Source of the DNA: Toxotes chatareus
Taxonomy: Eukaryota > Chordata > Actinopteri > Toxotidae
Direction: 5' to 3'
Length of the DNA: 64,000 nucleotides
Assembly (NCBI GenBank): GCA_016801885.1
Contig: CM028903.1
Coordinates: forward strand, 19,947,035 to 20,011,034
Positions 23,211 to 34,669 of the stretch are shown here, piece by piece. Within the stretch, counting starts at the first letter, position 1. Each line of letters begins with the position of its first letter. The position numbers were made by a program, and so were the translations under genes. Below the pieces are notes generated by a model. That model saw only the letters and a program-made list of their open reading frames with translations, was not told the origin of the DNA and did no database searches.

Positions 23211-23213
23211 TAA

Positions 23214-23512
23214 TAGTTCAACATTTTGGGAACCACTGGCACTATTTCTTGGCCAGCCAAAAAAAATAACTCCTCAATCCCCTGTACACTTTGTCTTTTT
23301 AGCAGATTAAAAAAAAAAAGGAGATGTACCAAGTTAATTAGTTAACCAGATCTGATTTAACCAGATTTGGTTATCTTTGGATAGGACCAGGCTAGCGATT
23401 TCCCTCTGTTTAATGTCTTTATGCTAAGCTATGCTATCTGGCTGCCGTCTCCAGCTACCTCTAGCTTTAGGCAAGTTAGTGAATAAGTATATACTCCAAA
23501 ATGTCAAGCTAA
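23214..23512 (-). mobile_element. Foldback MITE, copy 2 (opposite orientation)
   Basis: The left end TAGTTCAACATTTTGGG (23214-23230) is a near reverse complement of the right end CCAAAATGTCAAGCTA (23497-23512). Internal TTTATGCTAAGCTATGCTA and AGTTAGTGAATAAGTATA are the reverse complement of the body of the family also seen at 11500-11912. The termini are better preserved here and give the family's probable edges. No coding capacity. Confidence 0.75.
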
Positions 23513-23514
23513 GT

Positions 23515-25400
23515 TAGGTAAACCTATAAAATGCCAGTGAAATTGAGACAGACTGACAGATTTTTAAAGGCACAACATTTGGCATTCTGCATTTTCTGTT
23601 CATTGTGTGGTATTAATGTGACTCCACTGCCTTTTTATGTCCCTTTTGTTGCTTATTCTGATGCTTTCTTGCTCACACTACAGTATGTAAGAAAGCCAGT
23701 GTAAGGCTACGGCAGTGTCACTGCTAAGGACAGCTCCATATTCAGGTCAGCCCTGCATGAGCATTAGTTGCCTGTTTCTGCACTGCAAGCAGCAACACAT
23801 GCTCTTCATTGACAGTCATTCCACACACAGCCCCATTAAAAAGTGTTAGCACCGTGTATTGCTAATGGTTTGCAAGGCTGATGATTATCCACAGGTATTG
23901 GGCCGGTACACACATATTAATCAAGCGGTAATTGTTATTTTCCTCATTAGCCTGCATTCCCTCAAAGCCTGATGCAAACACAAATATGCAAACACACAAG
24001 CACACGACACGCTAATACACACAACACAAGCAGTCCCTGTGTGATTTTGTCTTGATGATTGTGTTAAGTGCTCATCACTTGCGTGTCTGTTCTCCTATCT
24101 GTGCTCAATTTCAATTAATCCATCCATTTCCCCAAGAAGGCAACAGTTGTCATCCCATATGCTAGCCACTTACAGGCTGAACGGGAGCTGGCAGAGCTTA
24201 TACCTATACACCCCAAACATTCCTGTACACACACAAACAAATAAGTAAACATATGCTGTAGATTTCCTGTGGACACTTTATTTAAAAACACAACCACATA
24301 ACCGGCATAAACATTTCCTTCCACACATATAGACGCACAGACTCATAATGCTCAGGGCTTTTTGGCAGTTAAAGCTCCATCAGCAGGAGGTCCACAGATA
24401 TGTCAGCACTGATAAAAGGCATGTTTTTTAGTGCCGGTTGTTGTGAGCTACAGTAACAGTGTCAGCACCCCTGGCGTTAGTCCAGCCTGCCAGCAGATGC
24501 TACAAAGTCTGTCACCCCTCTGCAGTGGTTATGATGGGCAGTGATTGGAGACGAGGTGTGCCTGGCTTGTGTCTGTTTACCTACATTATCTCTGTTCTGC
24601 TATTGTAAAACCGCCGCTCCTTTCTTTTCATGTTCACTGAAATATGAGTCACTTTGTATTTCTGAAGCAAAAAGATCCAGGTGCCAAACATTTAGTCTTG
24701 TTTAACACTGCATTATCGAGCCTTCTTATATTTAACATGTGTTGATGCATCCTAGATTACTACAAAGGCTTTGAAAGCGCCATCACCGCTGTTGTTTTGA
24801 TGGCGGAGAGTGCTGGCTTTATCCCCCTTTACAAATATTGTGCGCTCACAATTGCAAGACAGTAGACGAGTCACACACAGACAGACATGAGGCAAATGCC
24901 TGGCGCTGTCCTTGGTCCAATGCCACTCAGCAAGAAACAGCAGCAGTGGAGCTATCCATTGTGCTGAAAGCAGACTTACTGGAAGGTTTTGTGTTTCCAT
25001 CGGCTTGTGCTTCAGTGTAAGTGGGCATTTGCATACACTGATGGTGCAGGAATATTGGAGGGGTGGAGATATGTGAGGACACACCGGGGACCTGACAGCC
25101 TGTCACAGCTATATGATAAGGCTGAACAGTGATTGATGAGTGACAGATGCACGGGTGAAAGTGGCCAGGAAACGTGCAGCATCTCAATGATAATGCTAAG
25201 TGTTGCTGTTTTAACATTTAACTCTTACATAGTGAGACATAATAATGTAATGTAAACCTGGGTGGTGGGATATTCTCACTGATTTAAAGGGCCTTAAAAC
25301 CAATTTTCACACTCAGATTCTTACTATGAATGATGAGCTCCTATGTGAACACACACTTTTCTGCCAAACTGAGAGAAGTTTTGGTTCGTTCACATTTTTT
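23515..25400. other. Gene-free stretch with a possible conserved element
   Basis: Unique sequence. The part around 23880-23970 has clustered homeodomain-type cores (ATTAATCAAG, GGTAATTG, CATTAG) and no repeat character, so it could be an enhancer. This is inference only. Confidence 0.4.
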
Positions 25401-25570
25401 GGTATGCTGTGATTTTTGCCTGATCTTACCAGACCCCTGTGGCCTGCTCCTCATCTCTGCTTGAGGCTAGGGGCTCGAGGCTACTGTTGCCACTATTAGC
25501 ATTACACACTGAATCTCCAACCGTACGCACGTGGAGCTGCATTCTGGCGAATGTGGGTGCCAGGTTTTGT
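25400..25570. repeat. Dispersed repeat family X, copy 1
   Basis: TTACCAGACCCCTGTGGCCT, CTCATCTCTGCTTGAGG, the TTAGCATTACACACTGAATC segment and GAGCTGCATTCTGGCGAATG reappear in the same order at about 60664-60800 with substitutions and small gaps. It matches a repeat I recall as common in fish genomes; its class is not known to me. Confidence 0.6.
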
Positions 25571-26406
25571 CAAGGAAGAAGAATGTGTTAAATTAAAAAA
25601 AAGATGACATTTCTGGTTCTACTGCAGCAATTTAAAAAAAAGGGAGGAGGGCTATTTCTTCATGGTTTAACTTTGTTGTTTACGTAGTAGAGAATATTTA
25701 ATGCTATTGAGAAACACAAAATGTTAGAACAAATGAGTCCTTGTCTTATGGGGGACACAATTCACATTCTTGTTGCTGGTTTCACTCTGTTCTGCTGACC
25801 GTCGGTTAGTGTCGATAACATGCAGTGAAACAAAGTAATGCATTAACAATAGCAAAGAAGAAGAATATGACTACTAGCTGGCGAACATGGAGGTAAATTA
25901 TTAATCACATGCTGTATGAGGAAGGAAAACACCTCAAGGACACACACACAATGCTTTTTGGTGAGAAATACCAGACATAAACATAACCCTAAGGGGTACC
26001 CCTAAGGGACATTAAACTTGAAGCACTGATTGAGAATATGCAAACAGGAGTGTGTGTGTGTGTGTGTGTCTGTGTGTGCTCTTTCTGTTTCTGTCTGTGA
26101 CTCTGCCTAGCATCAGGGCCACCGAGCCAAGAACCATAAAGCTTCTAAAAATAAGTGTTCCAACAGTTTGAAGTGTATTGAGTTGTAGCCAACGATTCTC
26201 CCATACCGGCTGCTCGGCCATATTTTCAACCTGCTATAGAAATCGAGACGCAATGATCCATGAATCCTGGGGGTTTGTGATGAGTTCACGATGATGTGTG
26301 TGCTCTGTGTGTATGTGTGTGTGTTACAACTTATAAAAGGCAAGGGGCTCAAAACTTCCTGCCCTTCGTTCCAAAACGTCCGTTGCGATTGCTTGCTTAC
26401 ACAGAC

Positions 26407-26438
26407 ACACAAGTGCATGAACACACAAGTGCATGAAC
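26407..26438. repeat. Two tandem copies of a 16-bp unit
   Basis: ACACAAGTGCATGAAC is repeated exactly twice, probably grown out of the adjacent CA-rich sequence. Confidence 0.85.
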
Positions 26439-26813
26439 ACACACGCACAGGTGGAGCATGAACAGGTGGGACCAGCTTTGTGTAGAGGCTCTGTCACACA
26501 TGCAGCAATTTTATCCTTCCGCTGTAACTGGGCCACTGACACACACACACACAAACACATACACCCCAAAGGTGCAGCCGAGTTCCCTGTGGCTCAGTAA
26601 TTGCATGCCCAAACATGTGTGTTTATCTATCAGTATCTATCAGTGTGTATGTGTGTGTGTGTGTGTGTCAGTGTGTGTGAGTTTACCTGTGTCTAGGTCA
26701 AACCCTGAGGGACGTGAACTCTATGCTGCGTTGTTTCATTTTTAACGGGACGCTCTGGGCCTCATTTGTTCCTGTGTGTTTTGGGAGAAATCACCAAGGT
26801 GCTCCCACCTTGG

Positions 26814-26823
26814 GAGAGAGAGG

Positions 26824-26867
<44 letters not shown>
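26814..26867. repeat. (GA)n microsatellite
   Basis: About 54 bases of nearly pure GA, a purine strand able to form triplex DNA. Confidence 0.95.
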
Positions 26868-26868
<1 letters not shown>

Positions 26869-28059
26869 ACTGAGTATCTGTCAGTTCTTATACAAACCCA
26901 GCAGGCTGTAGTAGTTAGCAAAAAAAAAAAAAAAAAACACAATTTGTCACAATTTGATTGTTTTTCAAACCTGCATGTCGCCACATGTTTATTGTGATTT
27001 AGACCAGCTGTCACACTGTTGCTGCTGCTTTAGCTCACATTTGTGTCCTGGATGTCTTCATCCTTTGCTCTGGTCCTGCAGCTGACAGCGGCCCGGCTGT
27101 AGCAGCTCCCCCTGTGTTACTGGGAGGAGGATCTGGGTCACCGTGTACCTGCTCCTCCCACTGCTTTGCATCCTCTCACTCCCCCTTGTTCATCCTCTGT
27201 TCTATCTCCCTCCATCTTACCCTCCCCTCCCTTTTTCTTGTCGGTCTTTGCCTAATCTTTTAGCCAATAATATCACAAATTCAATCTGTCCTCTTTTTTT
27301 TTCTGTCTGTCCTCTTAGGTCCTCCTGCTGGGTTTACCTGGAGTAGCATTAGTATGGGGGTAATTACAGATGGCGAAGCTTAGCCAGCTCTTATCGCACT
27401 GTTCTCTCCTTCCCTCAGGAGCTTTCTCTCTCCTCTCTCTTTCAATGTCTGCCTCTTTTCAGTGGGACCTCATGGAGATTCTCCTTTTGGAAAGGAGACA
27501 TTTAAAAGCTAAATTTTGAATCTGATTTCTGTTTTAGTTCTACCCTCAGGGTCGATTTTTTGACTTTATTAAGGTGGCTGTGCTTTATCAAGGCCAGAAG
27601 CACCCTGAAGAGACTGAGCTGAGTTGTGCAATAACACACACAGATAACATACATAGGGATCCTGGCATGGACACACAGACACACACACACAGCATACTCT
27701 TAATGTATTTCTCTGTCATACATACACATATACATAAACATGACCATATTTAGACTGATACATGTAAACAAGAAAAGTTCCACAAGTATGCGGAAGACAC
27801 ACATTTTAATCATGATTTATTCTCCTTCACACACATCAGCTCTCAAGATCATGCTCGGACATCGCAGGCTAGAAGCTAATAATAGGATGGTGAATAATTA
27901 AGGTGCAATATTCATTCATTAAACACTGAAAAATAGTTGACAGGAGACACACACACACACACACACACTCAAGCCCTCTCTGTCTACCCACCCCCTACCT
28001 CTCCATGCCCTCTATTTGAATATCTTGTCACTTAGATACACTGCATGTTAACATGGATG

Positions 28060-28062
<3 letters not shown>

Positions 28063-28091
<29 letters not shown>
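28063..28091. repeat. (GT)n microsatellite
   Basis: An uninterrupted GT tract. Confidence 0.95.
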
Positions 28092-28093
<2 letters not shown>

Positions 28094-29059
28094 GGTCACT
28101 CATTTTTCTAACCAGCACATCATTATTAAATCATGAATCCACCCCTGGCTCACTCACCACTCCTGCCTCTCTCACTGTTTGGTTCTCGTGTTGTGTTGGG
28201 GTTATATCTCTGTGCTTTTATTGCTCGTGTGTGCATGTGAAAAGGCAGGTATGGTGTTTTTGGTGTGTTCATGCATGTTCATGTGTGTGTGTGGGCCCGG
28301 GCCCCCTTGAGTTCTCATTATGGTGAATGTGGATGGCCGAGCTCAGCCCTAACATCTGTCTCTGAGAGTGGTAGGGGCCCCACACCGAGCTCTTGGCCAG
28401 GGAACACCCTGAGACGAGAGGCCGCTTTCTGCTGCATAAGAAGCCAAACTGCTTCACCTCACTCTGCGGAAAGGTTCACTGCTCTATTCCAAATCAGCTC
28501 TTTACTACATGTAGCATTTTAACATGTCATTTATCAGCAAAAGCTTTTAGCCCTCGTGCCAATTTATCTGAACAGTGGCCGACATTGTCTTTGGAAGTAT
28601 TAATATTGGTAACAATCTAAAAAAAAAATCCAATATCAGTCAGGCTGTTATTTTAGCAGGAAACTTGACTTTGTAGAATCAAATCAAGTGCAACCAGTAC
28701 TAAATCTTTCATAGCTTCTCACAACGACAGATGGTGGAAAGAGTGAAAGGCCGACTGAAAAAAAAAAAAAAAAAAAATCACTCCCAACATGTTTGTTCTC
28801 TTGATAAATAAACACAGTGACACCCACCAGAGAGCATATTTCAACATTGTCTTTATGACATGGAGCATGAGTTATGAAAAATGTGGTCTCACTTAAGAGG
28901 AACACAAATTATGACACACAGAACCTTTAATATTTAAAAAGATTCCATTAAAATAATATGACAAGGCTATACTGAGAAGAAACTTGGATGTCTTCTTGTC
29001 TTCTTGTTCAATGTGCAATAACTCAATTATTAGTCACTCAACTCAACAATCTCCATCTC

Positions 29060-29293
29060 ATATTTATTTATGTATGTATATATGTATGTATGTATGTATA
29101 TTTTATTTTTTACAGCAGCTATTTTCTATTTTCTTAGTTTAGTCTCAGTTATTCTACTGTTGGAATAGTGCTTACTTATGTCTTACTTAGTCTCTTACTT
29201 ATGTTTTACTTTCACTTACTGTACTGTACCCCTGCTGTTGCTAAATGCAATTTCCCCACTGAGGGACTAATAAAGGATTCTCTTATCTTAATC
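29060..29293 (+). mobile_element. 3' tail of a non-LTR retrotransposon (probable)
   Basis: GCAATTTCCCCACTGAGGGA, then CTAATAAAGGATTCTCTTATC, matches the 3' end shared by several fish LINE/SINE families, which ends in TCTTATCT-type repeats. The upstream T-rich segment from about 29100 is compatible. A TATG/TGTA simple repeat lies at 29071-29100. 5' truncation would be normal for this class. No reverse transcriptase frame is present. Confidence 0.5.
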
Positions 29294-29294
29294 T

Positions 29295-32200
29295 TTTCTC
29301 TTTTGTTTTTCTGTACATATACTAAAATAAGATCTTAGTGTATTTTTCTTCTTTTATTTATCAACGGAACAGAAATTCATCATTTCCATCACCACCCTGG
29401 TTAATATTTACAAAGCTGAACGCACTTACGATTTGTACTGGACTGGTCTCACCAGTGCTTCAGTGGTGCTCCATGGAGTGGCTGTGGGTTTGCTGCCTTG
29501 CTCACAGACACTATGATGGGAGCTGTTGATGAGGAGCACAGTTTTATCATTTAACTTCCTCCATGCAAATTTTCTAAGTAATTCAGCTATTGAAGATGAC
29601 TTTCCATAGTATGCTATGCTACAGTGAGACTAACGTCAATGTCTCTTTGACAAATATATAGCTGTACATGCACAAAACTAGTGAGCTGTGGTAAATGGAT
29701 AATAATGGCACAACATGGTCGGAGAGGTAATGTTATGGATTCAACATGAGAGGTGGAAAAATTGTGGATAGAGATCAGGCTGACACTAGCTTGTCACTAA
29801 ACTGGGACAGCAAAACAACATTAACTCTAACTAACTTACGTGTTATTATGTTACAGCAGGGAGGGCTTAGCCCAAACTTCTGCCTCTGCTACTCTGTTTC
29901 TCCATCACCATTTATTCTCAGTTTCTCACGAGTCATGCTAGAATATTCAGAAGATATGAAACCATCAATCTCTGCTTCACAAATGCAAAGAAAAATGAAT
30001 GTTCTAATCCTTCTCTACATCTCAGAATCACACTGTTATGTTGCTAGAATACACACAGCTGCTGCCTTCCTCTCTCTCTCTCTCTCTCACACACACAGAT
30101 ATACACACACACACACAGATATACACACATGCACCATTTAAATGTCAATGAATCTCCTCCTTTTATGCTATGCCGTGGGCCCCCAAACAGATTATATCTG
30201 GCTGTGTGGCATTTCCCAGGTGGGATTTTCAAGCACTCGAATGTTGGCCACCTGATGCTCAAGAACATATGAAATGGCTTTTTGTGTGGTTGTGTGTGTT
30301 CTGCATGTGTGTGTGTGAGTGAAACACTCGGCTCTGCTATTCTCTGCCCTGTGAGCCTTTCTCAGTCCTGGTGAGTCTCCATCCATCTGTCTGAATAGGG
30401 ATAGTTCTCCCCTGCTGCCTACAACCGAGAGGTCTGAACACCTGTGGAGGCGTGCAAACACACGTTTGCACACGCTTGCATGTAGACACATGTCAAGTCG
30501 TCAGACGCTCTTCTACCCCTGAGCTGTCCCCATCATTTTTTTTTTGCACTTTCCACTCTCTCTTATTTACCTACTTTCAATTTATATCTTTTTGCTTTGT
30601 GTGTGTATATGCTGGTGTCTGAATGTTTGTTGTGGTGTAGCAAATGACTTGTCCCCGGCTGGGTGGGTAATTTTCCAGTGGCATTGGTGCTTTCATCCAT
30701 GCAGTCTCTCAGGGTGCGGTGTTTATGAATTGACATCGTAATCATGCCTTTGCCACTTTCTCTCCATTTCCTTGGGAAGGGAGGTGGGAGGGGTTGGGGT
30801 TTATATGCAGATGCTGGAGAAAAAAAAAATGATGGAAATCTTAGACAGACTGTTGCAAGAGGGCAGAAGAGTCAACAGCAGAAAATAGGTGAGCGACTGA
30901 ATGACAGGTTGAAATTGAAATAGGACGAACACACTGAGGCCAGAAGAAAGACCGATGGAGAGAGAAAGACAGATTTGGAATGAGGTTGAGCAAATTGGAT
31001 GGATATTTTTGTTGAATCACATTTAAAGATGCTATCTGTTGCATTTTCATTTAAATCGCAGTTTAGAATTTCATGTTGGGCCTATTTTGAATAAATAGAA
31101 GAACTGGTTCCTCTTCTTCTTCTTCTTGTGTTTACATTTACTGTAGCTGTCAATGGACTGCTGAAAAATACTGGGACAAGTTTTAAATGGGTGTGTAAGA
31201 ACTGCCTGTATGAGCAAGAAAGTTTGTATTTGGTATTTATACCCATACGCACTGCACAATAATAACTCTGCTTGTGCACGTGCAGGCTGATTTACATACA
31301 GAAACGCCCCCAGCTGTCTGTATGTGGTTAAACACATCCTAATCCTGTCCTGTGCTAATCTTAACGTAGAATTACTTTTTTTGGATTTTGAATGCAGCTA
31401 CAAGGAAAAATTAAGACTTAAAACCTCACAGACAAGAAGGTTAAAATAATGTACTGATGCTGTTAGCAGGCGTGTGGGAAATCTTCCCAGTGTGCACTGG
31501 GGCAATGGACTTATGGCTGATTTTATGTGTATATTATTGTAGTTGTTTATTGTGTTGTACGTTTCCACTGTTCCACTTCTGTTGTTACAAAATTTGAGAT
31601 CATGAATCTATGCAGTGCAAATGACGTGGTTTCCTGATCATGCAAGAATATGGGTTTGTTTGAAATTATGTTTCAGACGGTGAAAGTTTCTGGGCTAAGA
31701 ACCTGAGACTGCTGCTGTATGAAATTCAGCCAGATCCAACAATTTTTTGACATTTGCTGCCACAAGGACAAGATTGTGTGTTTGTAAAATGCACAAAACA
31801 GACATAAATAAATATTATATCATAATTCCAAAAATAAAGATATACCACTGAGGCAGGTATCTGGGGCAAGATCACTAGTTTATGATGGCTGACGTTCGCT
31901 AATGTTTGCAATTCTTAGATTAGATTTTGCTGTGTAACTGACATGACTAAGTCTGTTTGTAGATTTTGTGCTGCTTCTACTGCATGTTTTACTCTCAGTA
32001 GCCTCTGTTCTGTTCAGCCAAAGTTACATAGTCTTGCTTCAACAGATCCCCTGGAAGTCTTTTACTGAACAGCAGTGATGCAGCGCTAGAAAAGGCAAAA
32101 ATGGACATGAATGGGCACAATCCTCATGAATGATAGATTGAATTAGAGTGCACAGTGAAGTAGAGTACACATGGTCAGGGATAAAATTTTGGACAGAAAA

Positions 32201-33890
32201 ACCTACCTGAACCCGAGGTGTATAAATTCATTTTTTAAAGAGTGACTCTTTCAGAGAGGGGCCTGACCTGAATAGCCCCTGAGGATAATTTGTCCTGATC
32301 CAAAACACTGCTGACCCCAGCAGACCCTAACAGCAGGAGCAAGATGATGTAGTATCAAATGATTTGATGAATTAACAAGCAGCTGCAGTGGCAAAGAGCA
32401 GGAATATGACAATAATAATATTGCAAGACCGAATGTCAAGTCATAGAAACTCCAAGTCTTGATTTCAAAGTCTGAAGTGTGAAGGATCCAAAACTTTTGA
32501 CTTGAAAAGGAAACCAGAGATTTTCCAGAACACGACAAATTGATAAATGAAGTTCTGTGTGTAGAAATGAGTGAACTGAGATTTCATATGCACTGTCGAT
32601 AAGGCTGCGGGCTGCTCAGTTTGAACAAGAATAACTACATCTGTCTGAACTTATGTTGACGGTGAAGAACAAACATAAAACTTTAAAATTGTCTTTTTTA
32701 CATCAAATACTGATAGAAACTGTAGTAGGGGATGGTTGTTCGCTTCCGTTCGTTACTGTTCTGAAAGCAAGGTTTCCATTCCCAGTAGAGGGGCAGTTGG
32801 ATTACCTTTGTTTTCAAGTGTGCCATGCCACTCCCAGCCGCTGCAACTGAGCCTTCAGTAAATACCCCGGCTTTGTTAGCTCTTCTTACATTGAAACTTG
32901 TTTTTGTCTGTCCTGTACTCTCAAGAGCCTCTGAAGTTGCATGATGAAATACAGAAGTACGGTGAGCAGCGTTGAGACGCAGATGCGGCGGGTAGGGGAT
33001 TAAAAACCTTCGCTCTGTGACACTGTAGAGAGCAGATGCCTTTTGATGTGAAAGCAATTGGCTCATACAGTGTGGTACAGCAAAAGGAATGAAGAAATAA
33101 TCATACTTATAATGTCTGACACCCAGATATGCAAACACACAGTTTTAAAATGTGTGCATGTGAAAATTTCATTTCCTGTCTTCTGATCTTTCTCTCTGTC
33201 TTCTTCTTTCTCTTTATGTCTCTGTCTTCCTCTCCCGCTCTGCCAGCTGTCCTGTGTTAAACTCACTCGCTACCACTGCATGGAAACTCTTTATTTGGAG
33301 AATTAAAGTTATTACAAATCCCCAGTTTTACACCATGGGTCATCATTTCTTCTCTCCCACTGTCATGGCCAAAGTGGCAAAGAATTCAAGGTCCCACTGA
33401 ACAAATACAGTTGATAAAATACCACCGGGGTGGAGCGTTTAATAGCAGAGAGGATTTGAGCTGGTAGCAAAAGATTAGGGTGCAGTGTTTTACTGGGCCA
33501 ATTCTCTCTGAGTCATTCTCTGTCCTCTCCATTCCATCTCCTGGGTTTATGAACAGGAAGGTGTCCATAAAGTTACATGGGTGAATTGACACAGGATGTA
33601 AGTGTGTGTGTGTGTGTGTGTGTGTGAGGTTGGATGTGTGTGTATTTGCTTGCCCCAGGGTTCAGCCGATGCAGGTTTTTCAAGGCTGATACTAATGGTC
33701 CTTTTTTTTTTTATCAGAGGTTGATGACAGCAGATATTTCATGGTAATATTCAGTGTCCTAAAAATGTATATTTAATGTCCCCCCAGTACAAAAAAAAAA
33801 AAAAAAACTTTTCACCTATGGTGTAAGCAGAATACAACCACTAAAAATGAATGGGAAAAACGAAAATAGAAGAAAAACAAAGAGACAACC
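29295..33890. other. Gene-free stretch
   Basis: CT and CA tracts with ACACAGATATACACAC units at 30070-30129, a T run at 30535-30545, GT tract at 33602-33627 and A run at 33791-33807. A CTTCTT tract lies at 31110-31128. Open frames of up to about 146 codons (for example near 32698-33138, minus) show no recognisable domain. Confidence 0.5.
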
Positions 33891-34064
33891 TAGGGCTGGG
33901 TGGTACAACCTGACATTTTTATCACAGTATAATCTGAAGCATGGGTGGCAATGGTATGTCACGGTATATTTGTTTTTCTTAAAATCACTGCAACCACTAT
34001 CGTCCGACATAATTATCAGTCATAATTATCACTGTATAGTCTAATAGTTTTCCGAACCACCCAT
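33891..34064 (+). mobile_element. hAT-like element remnant
   Basis: It starts TAGGGCTGGGTGGTACAA, close to the common fish hAT terminus TAGGGCTGGGCGATA. An inverted partner of GGGTGGTAC, GAACCACCC, lies at 34054-34062. The body has the ATCACAGTATAAT and CACGGTATATTTG motifs typical of these short elements. No clear 8-bp target duplication was found, so the right end may be truncated. Confidence 0.5.
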
Positions 34065-34417
34065 ATATTAATAATCATAAAATTGTGACCTTTGAGATGC
34101 TTTTTAAAAGATGGGCACTGATTTGACTTCTGACAGAATTTCCTGCTCTAAAAACTTGGCCAATTAAACCTCAGTATTTGTGCATAACAAGATCTGGGCC
34201 AATGAGAAGAATTTGTCACAAAAACCTGCAATAGCTGATTTTTTTTTCCACTTGGAGGTCAGCAGAAACATGCATAATCACAACAATGACATATCAGTTT
34301 TAAAGCTGATATACTGAACTTGGTTAGTAAACACTTGCTTATTTACACAACTGGCACTTACAGAGTTACATTATCATTCATTTGTCCGTTCTGTTTCTGA
34401 CCAAGAGATGAAATAAG

Positions 34418-34665
34418 AGTATTCACTCTCTTCTAGCTCTGTTTTGGGTCTCTACCAACCCCTGAGGGAAATATCTAGCTCTTCAGATGCTCAACGCTCC
34501 ATCACAATCACCAGTGAGTCTCTTGCATCGTCTAATGTGTCATGCTGAGGAGACAGCGGACAGTGAGCTTTTAGAGCTTTTTAGCTGAAAACAGCTGCAT
34601 GTTGTGGCTGAAAATGATGCAGTGAGAGCAGGTAAGAGCTGAAGCAGCAAGATGTTTGTCATGTA
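34418..34665 (+). repeat. Dispersed repeat family Y, copy 1
   Basis: CTAGCTCTGTTTTGGGTCTC, CCCCTGAGGGAAATATCTAG and AGCTGAAAACAGCTGC match a fish dispersed repeat I recall. Part of it, AAAACA..CTG..GTGGCTGAAAATGATG, recurs at 52030-52210. No coding capacity; class not known. Confidence 0.55.
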
Positions 34666-34669
34666 ACAA

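Larger units (their letters stand above)
25575..29050. other. Gene-free stretch rich in simple repeats
   Basis: GT tracts near 26048-26069 and 26645-26668, two 16-bp tandem units at 26407-26438, GA tract at 26814-26867, A run at 26920-26937, CA tract at 27949-27968, GT tract at 28063-28091 and A run at 28759-28777. No exon recognised. Confidence 0.6.

Noticed and set aside
27070..27200. Possible exon after CTGCAG near 27080
   Set aside because: The reading is open for a while in phase 1, but the codons are low-complexity and no donor matches.
32698..33138. 146-codon open frame on the minus strand
   Set aside because: No similarity recognised, ordinary intron-like composition, and such lengths occur by chance in a 64 kb window.
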